The notes beneath the pieces were generated by a model that was not told the DNA's origin, ran no database searches, and worked only from the letters and a program-made list of their open reading frames with translations. Made by a program: the position numbers and the translations under genes. From Buddleja alternifolia (Eukaryota > Streptophyta > Magnoliopsida > Lamiales > Scrophulariaceae), in the NCBI GenBank assembly GCA_019426215.1, contig CM033393.1, positions 24,182,591-24,246,590 of the forward strand: a DNA stretch of 64,000 nucleotides, written 5' to 3'. Position 1 is the stretch's first letter; the number at the start of each line of letters is the position of its first letter. Below are positions 9,224-19,486 of the stretch, piece after piece.

Positions 9224-12030
9224 TGTCACGCCCCAATTTTTAGCCCTAAAAGGGGACTAAACTAAAAGCATGAACCTTTCAATTAAGTAGTTAAATCCAA
9301 AATATGACACACTTCGACAATTTATCTAGTAGGGTCATGACCCTAATGTCAACCAAACATATGAAGTAACTTACTATTCATGGCTCAATCTGCAATACTT
9401 ACCTCTAGGTTTGTCCATGTCTACACTCATGATCCTCCAAGCCAGTCTCGTTGCTCAACTCACCTCTAACTGGAAGGAAGAAAGTGGAATATGTAAGCAA
9501 AGGCTTAGTGAGCGCCAGTGTTTGTGTGAAAGGTACTTAAAATAGTTTTTAGACCCAAAACCATAAGTTAATGAGGTGAAATCAATAATACTTTTTATTT
9601 TTCAGAAAATCGTTGAAATAGTTAAAATGACCTTTGGATTCATGATAGCAGTTAAGCAATAGGTGATATGACACCAAAACTTTAGTATAAACACTTAGTA
9701 TATGCATTCAGTGAATAGGCAGTTACAGTAAACTTTACATTTCACATTTAATCAGTAGGGGGCCATGTTAGCAGTAGCATCGCATCCGATGACTTTGCTC
9801 ATAACACTTTGGGGTCCCGCTGCTTCTTCCTTGTCACCCCTGAACAATCGGCTTAAAGCCATCACCTTATGTCTCCCCACTTAGGCTCGCGAAGCCCGTT
9901 TGGTCATATCCCGGGAATGCCACAATTCAATTCCTAAGACCCACTCACCCTCAGAACACTTCGTCTTTGAGTGATGGGATTTGGCCGTGGATAGAGGGAA
10001 ACATTTTAAGACCGCAGGCCCGTGCCTGTCCAGCCGAACCCTAGCCCTATCCACGCCCGACACTTGGGCCCGACACTCAACCATATACAATATGCAATCA
10101 CATAATTTCACACTTGATGCAATGGTGACCTTTTGGCTCATGATACAACAACCAGTCAATTTTAGTGAATAAGTGTCAAACGTGTGTTGAAGATATACCT
10201 TCTTGGAAATTATTTTCTCCAAAATATGCAATTAAAACGATTCATGACTTTGGAAAAATGTACAATGCAATGGTTTAGAAAAAGTACTTGTGATATTCTT
10301 TGAAAAACACTGAAATTCATTTATTTGATAACGGTAAAACCATCACAAATTGCATATAAATATATATAGGACGTAGTAAAACTTTTTTCTAGTTTTGAAA
10401 GACATATAAATATAGTTTTGCGAGGCAACTCACAGTACACTTCCGAGCTAGTCAGAATCATCACCGACCGAATATCCAACTTTACCAACTCGTCAAATTG
10501 TGTTTTCTCGAATAGTGTTTTATAGAATGAACCTATTCCAAATAAGAACATAATCACTACTACACTTACATAATCAAGTTATATGAATTCTAACTCCCAC
10601 TATGATACACACTTAGTTGGAAATAACCAAAAGTTAATGCTAAGACAACTTAAACACTCGCCCATCTTTAGGAATATGTATAACGCGGATCAAAAAAGCT
10701 GAAAACCTCCATTGTTCATACGTGAACAAGATTGCACCAAATCGCTTCACCGTGTGCCTCCTTCAATTGGCGCACATCTCCGCCATTATCCTTTGTTCGT
10801 CCCTTTAACATTTCAATAAATAACTAACTTAATATGTATATATAGATTCTCAAATAACTAAGTTTTCTTAATACTCAAATTCAATATGAAGAACCTAACC
10901 GAAATAGGGTAAATTGGGCCTTCAAAATCAACATCCCAAAACTGCTAGATTTAGCCACCTCCTAGCACCTTATAATCAAATCAACTTTTCGGTCACATTA
11001 CACCATGAATTTTATCAAGACTTACCAGTATCAACATCTACATTCAAAGGGTTTTCTAATGGTTGTCTTGAATTTTCAATAGAACCACGAAAAAGAGTAT
11101 TTCAAAACAAAGAAACATGAATTATAGTTTCTGGAAACTAAAACAGCACATTGGCATAGATCGTTTGGTAGCCATTTCTAACTATTTTCTCATCAATTTT
11201 CAATAATTTTACCATTATACATATCTATACTAAATAAGAGTTCTAAATATGGTTTTGCATGTATAATCAGAGCATAAAAAAAAGGGGTTTTTGGGCAATT
11301 GAATATGAAACACAGATTCTGGAATTCAATAGAGATTACTGGCAGTGATGATTTGACTGAGAATATTGAAATATTTTCTAAATGATTTCCAAAAAAACCT
11401 TACCAGTAACGATATCTACACTGAATGATCTTTCCAGGGATGTCTTGCATGTCCGGTCAGACCATTGGAAGGTCTATTTCTTGGCAAATGAAAATAGAAT
11501 ATATTTCTGGAAACCAAAATCTGAACAGCCAAGCACACGGTGTGGGACGATTCTGAAACTTTCGGTAGTAGATAAGAGAAATCAGATTCCATAGTGTCAT
11601 TCCTCATTGTCTTGTGAATAATTTGAGCTAAAGAACACTCAAGTTTGACATCATTTCATCCCTCAAAACTTGAAAATACAAACATTGCCAGTGCTGAAAA
11701 TGTTGTGCAGAAATGCTGATATTTCCCCTCTTCATTGCCTCTTCATGTTGTAAGGAAAAGGATGGATGTATAGGGGTATATATAGAGTTGCAACAAGGAC
11801 TAATATGCAAATACTTCTTCTTTCCCCTTTTTAAATGATCCCTAATGCAATTATATTTGCATTTACACCCCTAATAGATATTATCTAGTAAAATAATTTC
11901 AATTCACTTGTTTAACATAATATCTTGACATATTAGTTATAAAACTAATATAGATCAAGTAATTTCCAATAGAGTATAGTACTAGTCATCAAATTAGTAT
12001 TTTATCATAAAACAAAATACGGGTATCACA
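9224..12030 (-). repeat. 5' LTR (2.8 kb) of the LARD-like element
   Basis: It is bounded by TGTCACG next to the PBS and by GGTATCACA at 12030, beyond which the host copia integrase frame resumes. It is unusually long (2,807 bp) compared with the copia LTRs here. A moderately GC-rich stretch at about 9770-10080 contains several small open frames on both strands that I cannot assign to any family. Confidence 0.75.
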
Positions 12031-12046
12031 GTATCCATACCTAGAA
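12031..12046 (-). pseudogene. Sliver of host copia integrase between two insertions
   Basis: The minus strand reads as YSRYGY, the residues that join the block at 12806 to the block ending at 6063. It is bounded on the left by the LARD-like LTR edge and on the right by a hAT element. Confidence 0.8.
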
Positions 12047-12805
12047 TAGTGTTTTATGTCCCACCGGTGCGGGGCGGGGTGTTTTATGTCCCACGGGGTG
12101 GGCCGTAGGCCCTGAGGCAAGGGGCGTATGCCCAGCGAATTTTGTTTTTTTAGTATTAAATAAATATAATATAATGTTACCAATTAATTTAAATTAGCGA
12201 AAAATTATAAAATTGAAGGATAAATTTAGTAAAAAAAAATAAGATAGAGAAAGTTAAAAATAATAATATATTCAACCATACAAACTAAAAGTCCAAGCTC
12301 AACTCTTGCAAAAAACAATCTAGATAGACAAATTGTTTCAAATTCTAACGTTACGCAAAATAAAGATTTAAAATAATAGGTAACGAGCACTAATTTACTC
12401 AATCACTATCAAAAGTCTCATCATTAAGATCATTATCTTCATCTTCGGCTCTCAATACTCGAGCATTAAGCTGTGTTGCTCTTGCAGCTTTTTTTTTTAT
12501 TAAACTTTGATTTAATTGAATAAGTGGGCCTTTAGTTTTTACTAAAAAAATAAAGCATGTAAAAAGTTTAAAAGGGTTTTAGATTGGAAATTGGAAAAAA
12601 AAATCAATTTAAGCCTAAAATCATACCATATGGACATGAAATACATTGGGCGTAAGCCCAAGGACTGGGCGCGGTTTTGCCCGGAGCGTACGCCCCAATT
12701 GATTGGGCCTACGCCCATAAGGGGTTACGCTTCCCTCCTATTGCCCTGGGCGTTTCAGCAACGCCCCGCCCAGGGCGCACCCCGAGACTGCCTTTTAAAA
12801 CACTG
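12047..12805. mobile_element. Non-autonomous hAT element with GGGCGTA palindromes, TSD ACCTAGAA
   Basis: The termini are TAGTGTTTTA on the left and the reverse complement of TAAAACACTG on the right (YAGTGTTTTA inverted repeat). The 8-bp duplication acctagaa flanks it at 12039-12046 and 12806-12813. Both ends carry GC-rich subterminal repeats of the form GGGCGTAnGCCC, for example near 12120, 12650, 12685 and 12705, while the centre is AT-rich. No transposase is encoded. The insertion splits the integrase frame of the host copia: removing it rejoins TDDYSR to YGY. Confidence 0.85.
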
Positions 12806-13256
12806 ACCTAGAATAATCGTCGGTAAAGGTTCTGAAGTATGAGTAGTTTCCCATTGCACTTACATTGAGTGGTCCACACACATATGTATTGATCAGATCT
12901 AAAAGACCTTTGGCTTGCTCCATTTGGCTCCCAAATGGCAATTTCGTCATTTTCCCTTTCAGACAAGCTTCACAAGTTGGTAGTTCCTCTACTTTATCAA
13001 GCTCAAGGTAACTTAACAATTTATGAATTCTATCTTTCGATGCATGACCCAGTCTTGCGTGCCAAACTTGAGTGCTGGGTGAATTATTAGATTTACGTTT
13101 TACTTTGTTTGTTTGTTGAAAGTTGAATGCAGTAGTGTGGATAAATATAAAGATTGTTTTCCATGCATGCCTAAAAATCAATTTAGAACCCAAAAAAATG
13201 GAACATATTCCATTACTGATATTAAACGAATATCCTTGTTTGTCTAAAACAGACAC
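12806..13256 (-). pseudogene. Copia GAG-pre-integrase and integrase N-terminus
   Basis: The minus-strand product contains the HHCC zinc-binding region: 'WHARLGHASKDRIHKL' supplies the His pair and 'CEACLKGKM' the Cys pair. It then gives the start of the integrase core, 'YFRTFTDDYSR'. The frame is broken on the 3' side by the hAT insertion and continues at 12046. Upstream residues 'VLDKQGYSFNISNG' match the usual copia linker after the protease. The gene is dead because three elements split it. Confidence 0.88.
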
Positions 13257-13910
13257 AGAAATAAGGTTCTTAATTAATTTAGAAACATAATAAATATTAT
13301 TTAAAAGAAATCTACTATTATCCTCTAGAAGTAGAATAACGTTTCCAACAGCCTTAGTAGCAATAGGCTATTGGCCATTCTTAGGACCATGTGCCCATCA
13401 TCCAGCTCTCAGCTTCTATTCAACACCTGCAAATCATTGTATAGGTGAGTGCACAACCAGTGTCAAACACCCAAGAAACATAGTTAATTGACAAATTAAC
13501 CTCAAATATAGGCATACCTTCCCCGTGGTCATGGGAGGTCCAAGACAATCCTTGCTCCAGTGTCCAATAGCTAGGTAGTGAAGGCATTCCCTAATCAGCA
13601 GCTCATCTGGAAAACTATGAGCACATAGATCCAGGGCATTATCAATAACACTGAGGAAAGAGTGATAGTCATCACATATGACACTAAATATAAACTCTAG
13701 TACCTCTCTCTCGTCTCTGAGATGAATCAAGTACTCCAAAGTACGTGAACGAGTAGCAGGTCTAGGGTAATCCGGAACATCTTCTCTCAAGATGTAATTC
13801 AAACCCTTCATCTCAAGATAGAAGTCAAGAAACTGGCGCCAATTGGGAAAGTCCATTCCATTAAATTTGTTTATTCTCATATGATCAATTAGGGGTTCCA
13901 TCAAATCCAT
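13257..13910 (-). pseudogene. Copia gag and protease remnant
   Basis: The minus-strand ATG at 13908-13910 begins a gag-like product: 'KFNGMDFPNW' then 'LEMKGLNYILREDVP' and 'HLRDEREVLEFIFSVI', typical of copia capsid. A damaged zinc knuckle follows ('CLHYLAIGHWSKDC', second Cys missing). In another frame near 13480 lies 'FDTGCALTYT', the aspartic protease active site (D-T-G). Gag is far shorter than usual and the protease is out of frame, so internal deletions have occurred. The upstream 13911-13982 segment is leader, not coding. Confidence 0.82.
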
Positions 13911-14268
13911 AACAATTTGTGTATTAAACGAAAAGCGAAAACATAATGAGCATTTAGATATGACATATATATATATACACACACATGCTATTTTGGACTT
14001 TTTAACAACATGCGTTTATCCACCATTTTTTGAATTTTCATCACCCCATTGATGGAAAAACAAGAAACTTAAAATTTCCAGTAGGCTCGAGCTGCCAAAT
14101 GTCTCTCTAACTCATTCCACGACTCGTGAGACAGTGGTCGGTAACATTTGAACAGGCACGATGGCACCATCCACGATCCAAGTGGTTCTCGAGATATTTA
14201 GCCTCACTTTTCATGTACATCTCAATTTTACGATGCAACCGTACATTAATCTGTGATTAAACCCGACC
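13911..14268 (-). other. Leader fragment of the minus-strand host copia
   Basis: Non-coding sequence upstream of gag of the reverse copia. It ends at cgacc (14264-14268), the target-site duplication of the SIRE-like element. The same leader resumes at 28244. Confidence 0.65.
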
Positions 14269-15818
14269 TGTTAGGAATTTCATGTTAGATGTTTTGATGA
14301 TGACAATTAGAACTTTTTGTTAGACCCCAAAATATGTAAGTTTGTTTTCAGCTTTGAAGCGTTGGATTTGTAATAGGCTTTGTTTTATTTTTATTCTAGA
14401 TTGTTAGGTTAAGTTATCTTAGACTGAGCGTCTGATATGTTCTGAGTGAGTTTATCAGAAGTAAAGTTTGAAGACTCAAGCGCCTGAAGTCTGAATAAAG
14501 ATGAAGATTCCAAGCGTCTAGAATGACCAGCTACACCAAGCGTCACCTTATAGGATAGAAGTGATTCAAGGTTGAATAAGCATCTATCAATGACTGATTT
14601 CACCTGAATTTATTTCTAAGTCCAGAAGGAGTTTTAATGCAAATATTCTCAATGCATTAAGTGCCAACGGGCATTTAATTCAAATGCATTAAATGCTGAT
14701 AAGAGCATTAAATGTGATAAGCACTTTCAGACGTACGGAGAAGCCACCCTATTGGAGTGTCAACTATTCAAAGACTGCAGCACCAACTTTTGTGCAGCAG
14801 ATTTTCAGGAAAAAGGACAAAAGTTGTTCACTCGCGGAAGTGAGAGACACGTGCTCATGCATGTGTCAAACGGACATTTTTTCCAAGAATGCCTATAAAT
14901 AGGACTTCAACAACAAGCCAAACATAGAGAGAACAATTATCAAGCTGGATTGTTGTTGCATTGAAGTCTCGTTCCTTATAATCTCAGAAAATCCAAAATT
15001 TCCAAGAAAATATTCTCTTTGCTTTTCTTCAAATCCCGAGACAGTCAACCAATATCTCAAATATTCTCTTCAGAGAAACCCACATTACTACTGAGATATT
15101 CCTAGTTGTTTAAACTTTATCAAAATCAAACAAACCTTTAGAAAAACCCCTATCCAAGCCTCGCGATCTGTGTGAAGTCGAAGTTGGATACTTGCCGTAT
15201 TTCTGGGTGAAAGAAGCAAGGGGAATGAAGTGATTTGGAACAGAAATCTGTGTGATCAAGGAGCTCAAGTCATCGACATCCATCTCTCCCTAATTTGTAG
15301 AAGATTCTGTGTGATTCTTTGAAAATCATTTTAGTGGATTGCCTCCAAGTGTTCAGGAGAAGAAAGACGTAGTTGGGATTACACCAACCAACGGACCTTA
15401 CAAATATTGTACTTTACTTTACTTTCAGCATTCATATTGTCATATCATAAACTCATAAAGTAAAACTTCATCAAACGCTAAGCAACTAAATACACTTTCT
15501 GTGACGCTAAAGCTTTCAAATAGAAGACTCCAAAAATTATTCCGTTGTGCTAACACTGATCAAAGAAGTGAACGCTCAAACCTATTTGGTTGTAGTATTC
15601 AAGTCTTGAAATCTAAGTTAACTTTCTAAAAATAGTCTTTGTTAGACGCTTCACCAAAGCGCCTAAATTTTTAAGTGAACGCTTAAGTCAAGCGTTAGAC
15701 ACTTCAAGCGTCCAAAACCATAATTTTAATACGAATCTTTTTGAAGTCGAAAAAGACTTCAGGGTCTATTCAACCCCCCCTCCTTCTAGACCCTTTCGTA
15801 TGCCACTTGGGACCAACA
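14269..15818 (+). repeat. 5' LTR of the SIRE-like element
   Basis: It starts TGTTAGGAAT and ends GACCAACA directly before the PBS. It contains a TATA box at 14894, giving a U3 of about 650 bp and a long R-U5. The words GCGTC, GCGCC and AACGCT recur many times, as in the rest of the element. It aligns with 26680-28238 along its whole length, with a small duplication of 'tactt' in the 3' copy near 27835. Confidence 0.95.
14894..14901 (+). promoter_or_regulatory. TATA box of 5' LTR promoter
   Basis: TATAAATA lies in the context 'gcctataaatagg', conserved in the 3' LTR at 27305. It follows a short direct-repeat zone of 'gcattaa' words (about 14650-14710) that could hold regulatory sites. Transcription would start about 30 bases downstream. 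Confidence 0.75.
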
Positions 15819-15820
15819 AG

Positions 15821-15832
15821 TGGTATCAGAGC
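15821..15832 (+). other. Primer-binding site of the SIRE-like element
   Basis: TGGTATCAGAGC is an exact match to the complement of the 3' end of initiator Met-tRNA. It starts two bases after the LTR end. Confidence 0.95.
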
Positions 15833-15915
15833 TGTTAAAGTTGAAATTTTAAAATTTCCAAGCATAACTGCTTGTTTAGATCATTTTTCAAACTTAGTTG
15901 CTTTAGATTTTAAAC

Positions 15916-18129
15916 ATGGCATTTTCTAAAGTTCCCAAACTGACTGAGTCAAATTTTGACACATGGAAAGTCAAAGCATTCACATATCTCTGTTCATGTG
16001 ATGATGACATGTGTGATATTATTTCAGATGTGCCAATCAAAATATATAAAGTTATCACAAAAGCGCCTGGAGCCACGGAAGACACTCCCGATGGTTACGT
16101 TGAAAAACCGAAATAAGAATGGTCTCCAGATGAGCGTCGACGAGCTAGTTTGGATAATGTTGGTTGTAACGCTCTGTATACGGCTATTGGTGATAATGAC
16201 AACCTATTCAACAAGTTCAAGTCGTGCAAAACCACTAAAGAAATATGGGATAAGTTGGCTACAATTTGTGGTGGTTCGGTTTAGATTAAAGAGAACAAAC
16301 TTTCCATTGCCAAGGAAAAGTTTAACGGATTTAAGATGCTACCCAATGAAACTTTAGAGCAATTAGATATAAGACTTACAGCTCTAGTTACAGAACTTAC
16401 ATCGTTGGGAATGGAGTTACAGAATCAAGAAATGGTGGTTAAGATCTTTAGAAGTTTACCAAGTAAATTCTTGATGAAGATAACTACTATGAGAGAATCA
16501 AATATGTTGGATCTCTTAACTCCAGAAGACGCCTTTTTAGAGCTCAAAGCATTTGAGTTTGAGTTGAATTCTGCTAGTGATGTTGTGAGTAGTCCGGTGA
16601 TTGAATCTGGAGCGCTTATAGCATCAATCAAAGGCAAATCGGGCAATAAAGGAAAGAATTTAGATATCAATGAAGAAGAGGAGTTGGCTTTGCTGAATAG
16701 ATTCAGGAAGTTCTTGAGATATGAAAAGAAAGGAAAATGTTTCAATAATCAAGGACAAAGTTCATATCAAGTGCCTTCTTCGATGCAACAACAGTTTCAA
16801 GCGCGTCAGTATTCTATTCCTTCACCCCAAGCGCCTGTTCAGTACCAAGCGTCTACTCAAAATCTCTCAGCTCCAGTAGTCTCAAAACCACACATTGCAA
16901 GGTTAACAAATGAACAAAAGATGAAAACTAATCTTTGTTATAATTGCAGGAAACCAGGGCACTACCAGGTAAATTGCCCTTATCTAAACGTATCCAAGCC
17001 CTCAAGGCAGGATTACTTGGATAGAAACCAATTCAGGAGCAACCTTCGTCAACAAGGTTTGCTAGCGGAATCAGAACCAGCATCCGCACCTGAAGATTTA
17101 GAATCATCAGAGGAGAGTAGTGACGATGATGAGCCATTAGATGACTCAGCGCTCATATGTCTCATGGCCAGAGATGATGAAGCGTCTCCTGAGGTAATCA
17201 ATGAATTATCTATCCCCCTCTCTTATGATGAATTACTTGACAAAGTCAAAGAATACTACAATGAATTTCAAGAAGCTGCCAAAATATATCAAAACGATCT
17301 CGCTATTATCTCATTACTCACAAGAGATAAAGTAACGCTCAAAGCAGAGTTGCAAGTTCAGCAACAGTGCATTGAGAAGAACCAATCGCTTGAGAGTGAA
17401 ATTATTCAATTAAATAGCGATCTTGATATAATAGTCAAGAGAGAAACTGATTTGATCGCTAGACTTGCTAAATCAGAGCAGCTCATCTCATCATTATCAA
17501 AAGCTTCTAGAAAGTTGGATAATGTGACTGAAGTAACTAGATTATTTGGTGAAAAGACCGAGTTAGGATGCGATAAACTCGGTAAACAACCTAATAAATC
17601 TAACGTTACGACGAACAACAAAGGAAGGGATGTTATCTTTGTTGAGAAAGGTTCACAAGATCAAACACAAAATGAACCCAGCGACAATGGTAAGAGGCCA
17701 AATGAGAAAGTCAAAACTAACTCAGGCAAGGGTAAGGCTAAGGCAAATGATTCACAAAGACGGGTCTATCCAAACGCTCAAAAGGCTAAAGATAAGTCTG
17801 ACCACTGTGAATCAAGTGCTAAGCGTCCAACACCAAAAGTGCAACCAAAGCCAGCGCCAAGGAAATACTAGCGTCAATATCCAAGACAGTCAAGATCATA
17901 TTATCGATACTATGATGATTATGATTATGACTATGATTATGACTACCATTATAATCGAGGATATTATTATACACCCAAAAAGCACACACAACACGTTGTG
18001 AAACCCAAAAAGGCCAGTATTCCTACAATGAAGATCAGGCAAATATGGGTTCCTAAAGTTCTAATTCAAACTCACAATGTTATTAATGTTAAAGGACCCA
18101 AGCAACAATGGGTACCTGAACAGAAATAG
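15916..18129 (+). pseudogene. Copia gag (capsid/nucleocapsid) with in-frame stops
   Basis: The ATG at 15916 starts 'MAFSKVPKLTESNFDTWK', the usual SIRE-type gag N-terminus. The same frame continues to 18129 (about 738 codons) but is broken by stops at 16114 (TAA), 16282 (TAG) and 17869 (TAG). Capsid-like sequence is followed by a zinc knuckle 'CYNCRKPGHYQVNC' near residue 341, an acidic Ser/Asp-rich stretch (residues about 395-420), a coiled-coil-like region and a Lys-rich tail. Past the third stop the frame reads a Tyr/Asp run and 'WVPK', typical of the gag C-terminus before protease. Several stops fit single C-to-T or G-to-A changes. Structural proteins of virus-like particles would be the original product. 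Confidence 0.9.
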
Positions 18130-18143
18130 AACTTCCCTTTTGA

Positions 18144-19486
18144 TTGGAGGTACCTAAATCTAGAACCGATACATCTATGTGGTACTTCGATAGTGGATCG
18201 TCAAGGCACATGACTGGTTCTAAAGATCTTCTGATTAACTATCGAGCTGCCAATGGTCCTCAGGTTGTATTTGGTGACAACTCCAAAGGTAAAACCAAAG
18301 GTATAGGTACTATGCATAGGGGGAACATCATGATAAGTGATGTTTATTTTGTTGAGGGTCTGAAGCACAATTTATTAAGCATAAGTCAATTTTGTGATAA
18401 AGGCTTTGAAGTCATATTTTCAAGTGACTGTTGCTATATAAATGATGCTAAGACTAAGTCTACTAAATTGAAAGGTAAAAGAACTAACAATTTATATTTG
18501 GTAGATTGAGGTTCAACACTTGATAACAACCCAACATGTTTTGTTACTAAAAATGAATCTAAGACGGGTTGGTTATGACATAGAAAAATGAATCACCTCA
18601 ACTTCAGAACAATCTCTTAGCTTACAAGTCAAAATCATGTAGAGGGATTACCAAATGGACCATCTCACAAGGACCGCCTTTGTGACGCTTGTCAAATGGG
18701 TAAACAAGTTAAGTCATCGTTCAAGAGAAAATCTCATCTATCTACCTCTAGAGTACTTGAACTACTTCACATGGATTTGTTTGGACCTGTTCAAACGATC
18801 AGTGTAAGCGGTAAGAAGTATACTTTGGTGATAGTAGATGGTTTCTCTCGATTTACTTGGGTGGAATTTCTTTCATCCAAAGATGAAACATGTGACAAGT
18901 TAACAACGCTTATTCGACAACTTCAAATGTTGAAAAATCTTAAAGTTGCAAGAATAAGAAGCGATCGCGGTACTGAGTTTACTAACAAAATTGTTGAGAA
19001 GTTTTGTGTAGAAAATGGAATACATCATGAGTATTCTGCTCCCAGAACTCCCCAACAAAATGGAGTTGCTGAGCACCGGAACCGAATGTTCAAGGAAGCC
19101 GCTAGGACAATGTTAGCAGAATCCAAGCTCGCTCCTAGGTTTTGGGCCGAAGCGATCAACACTGCATGTTACACTCAAAATCGCTGCATGATCAACAAAC
19201 AGCATGGGAAAACTCTATATGAACTATGGAAGGGACGTAAGCCAAATGTTTCATATTTTCACGTCTTTGGTTCAAAATGTTTTATCCATAATAATGGATC
19301 CAAAAGTCTAAAGACATTGATCCTAAAGTGGATGAGGGAATCTTTCTAGGCTACGCCAAGAATGGAAAGAATTTTTGCATCCTAAATAAGATCAAATCGA
19401 AGGTTGAGGAATCTATTCATGTTGTTTTTGATGATGCTAACCAAGAACCGAGTAAGGTTAATGTGAATGATGTAGGAGTTGGCGTC
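18144..19486 (+). pseudogene. Copia pol: protease and integrase
   Basis: The aspartic protease active site is in 'WYFDSGSSRHMTG'. After three stops (around 18507, 18577 and 18617) come the integrase zinc finger ('HRKMNHLN' and 'CDACQMGK') and the catalytic core: Asp in 'LLHMDLFGP', Asp in 'IRSDRGTEF', Glu in 'NGVAEHRNRMFKEA'. The frame shifts at about 19300, where 'FHVFGSKCF' is followed in another register by 'DEGIFLGYAKNGK'. The frame is -1 relative to gag, but the pol frame only opens at 18144, after the gag stop, with a TGA at 18141. Programmed frameshifting is therefore unlikely, and an indel is the better explanation. Confidence 0.9.

Larger units (their letters stand above)
6064..12030 (-). 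mobile_element. Non-coding LTR retrotransposon (LARD-like), reverse orientation
   Basis: A 226-bp block starting TGTCACGCCCC occurs at 6064-6289 and again, without gaps, at 9224-9449 (about 11 differences by eye, mostly transitions). Just left of the second copy lies a reversed Met-tRNA PBS, so 9224-12030 is the 5' LTR of a minus-strand element and 6064-6289 is the surviving terminal piece of its 3' LTR. The outer edge at 12030 ends TATCACA. The element interrupts the integrase of the host copia exactly at a Tyr codon. Flanks gtagg and gtatc share only three of five bases. No long reading frame with retrotransposon motifs exists, and 6290-9206 appears non-coding. The TGTCACGCC terminus is typical of Ty3-gypsy LTRs, but no domain confirms the superfamily. 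Confidence 0.72.

Noticed and set aside
9881..10231. A 116-codon minus-strand frame in the LARD-like LTR
   Set aside because: No family resemblance. It lies in the GC-richer part of an LTR, where chance frames are longer.
14409..14902. Pairs of 60-70 codon frames repeated at 26820-27313
   Set aside because: They occur in both LTRs of the SIRE-like element because the LTRs are identical by descent. They are not conserved genes.
17876..18129. GAT/TAT repeats in gag as a possible CRISPR-like or regulatory repeat
   Set aside because: It is a short Tyr/Asp codon run in the gag C-terminus. CRISPR arrays do not occur in plant genomes.
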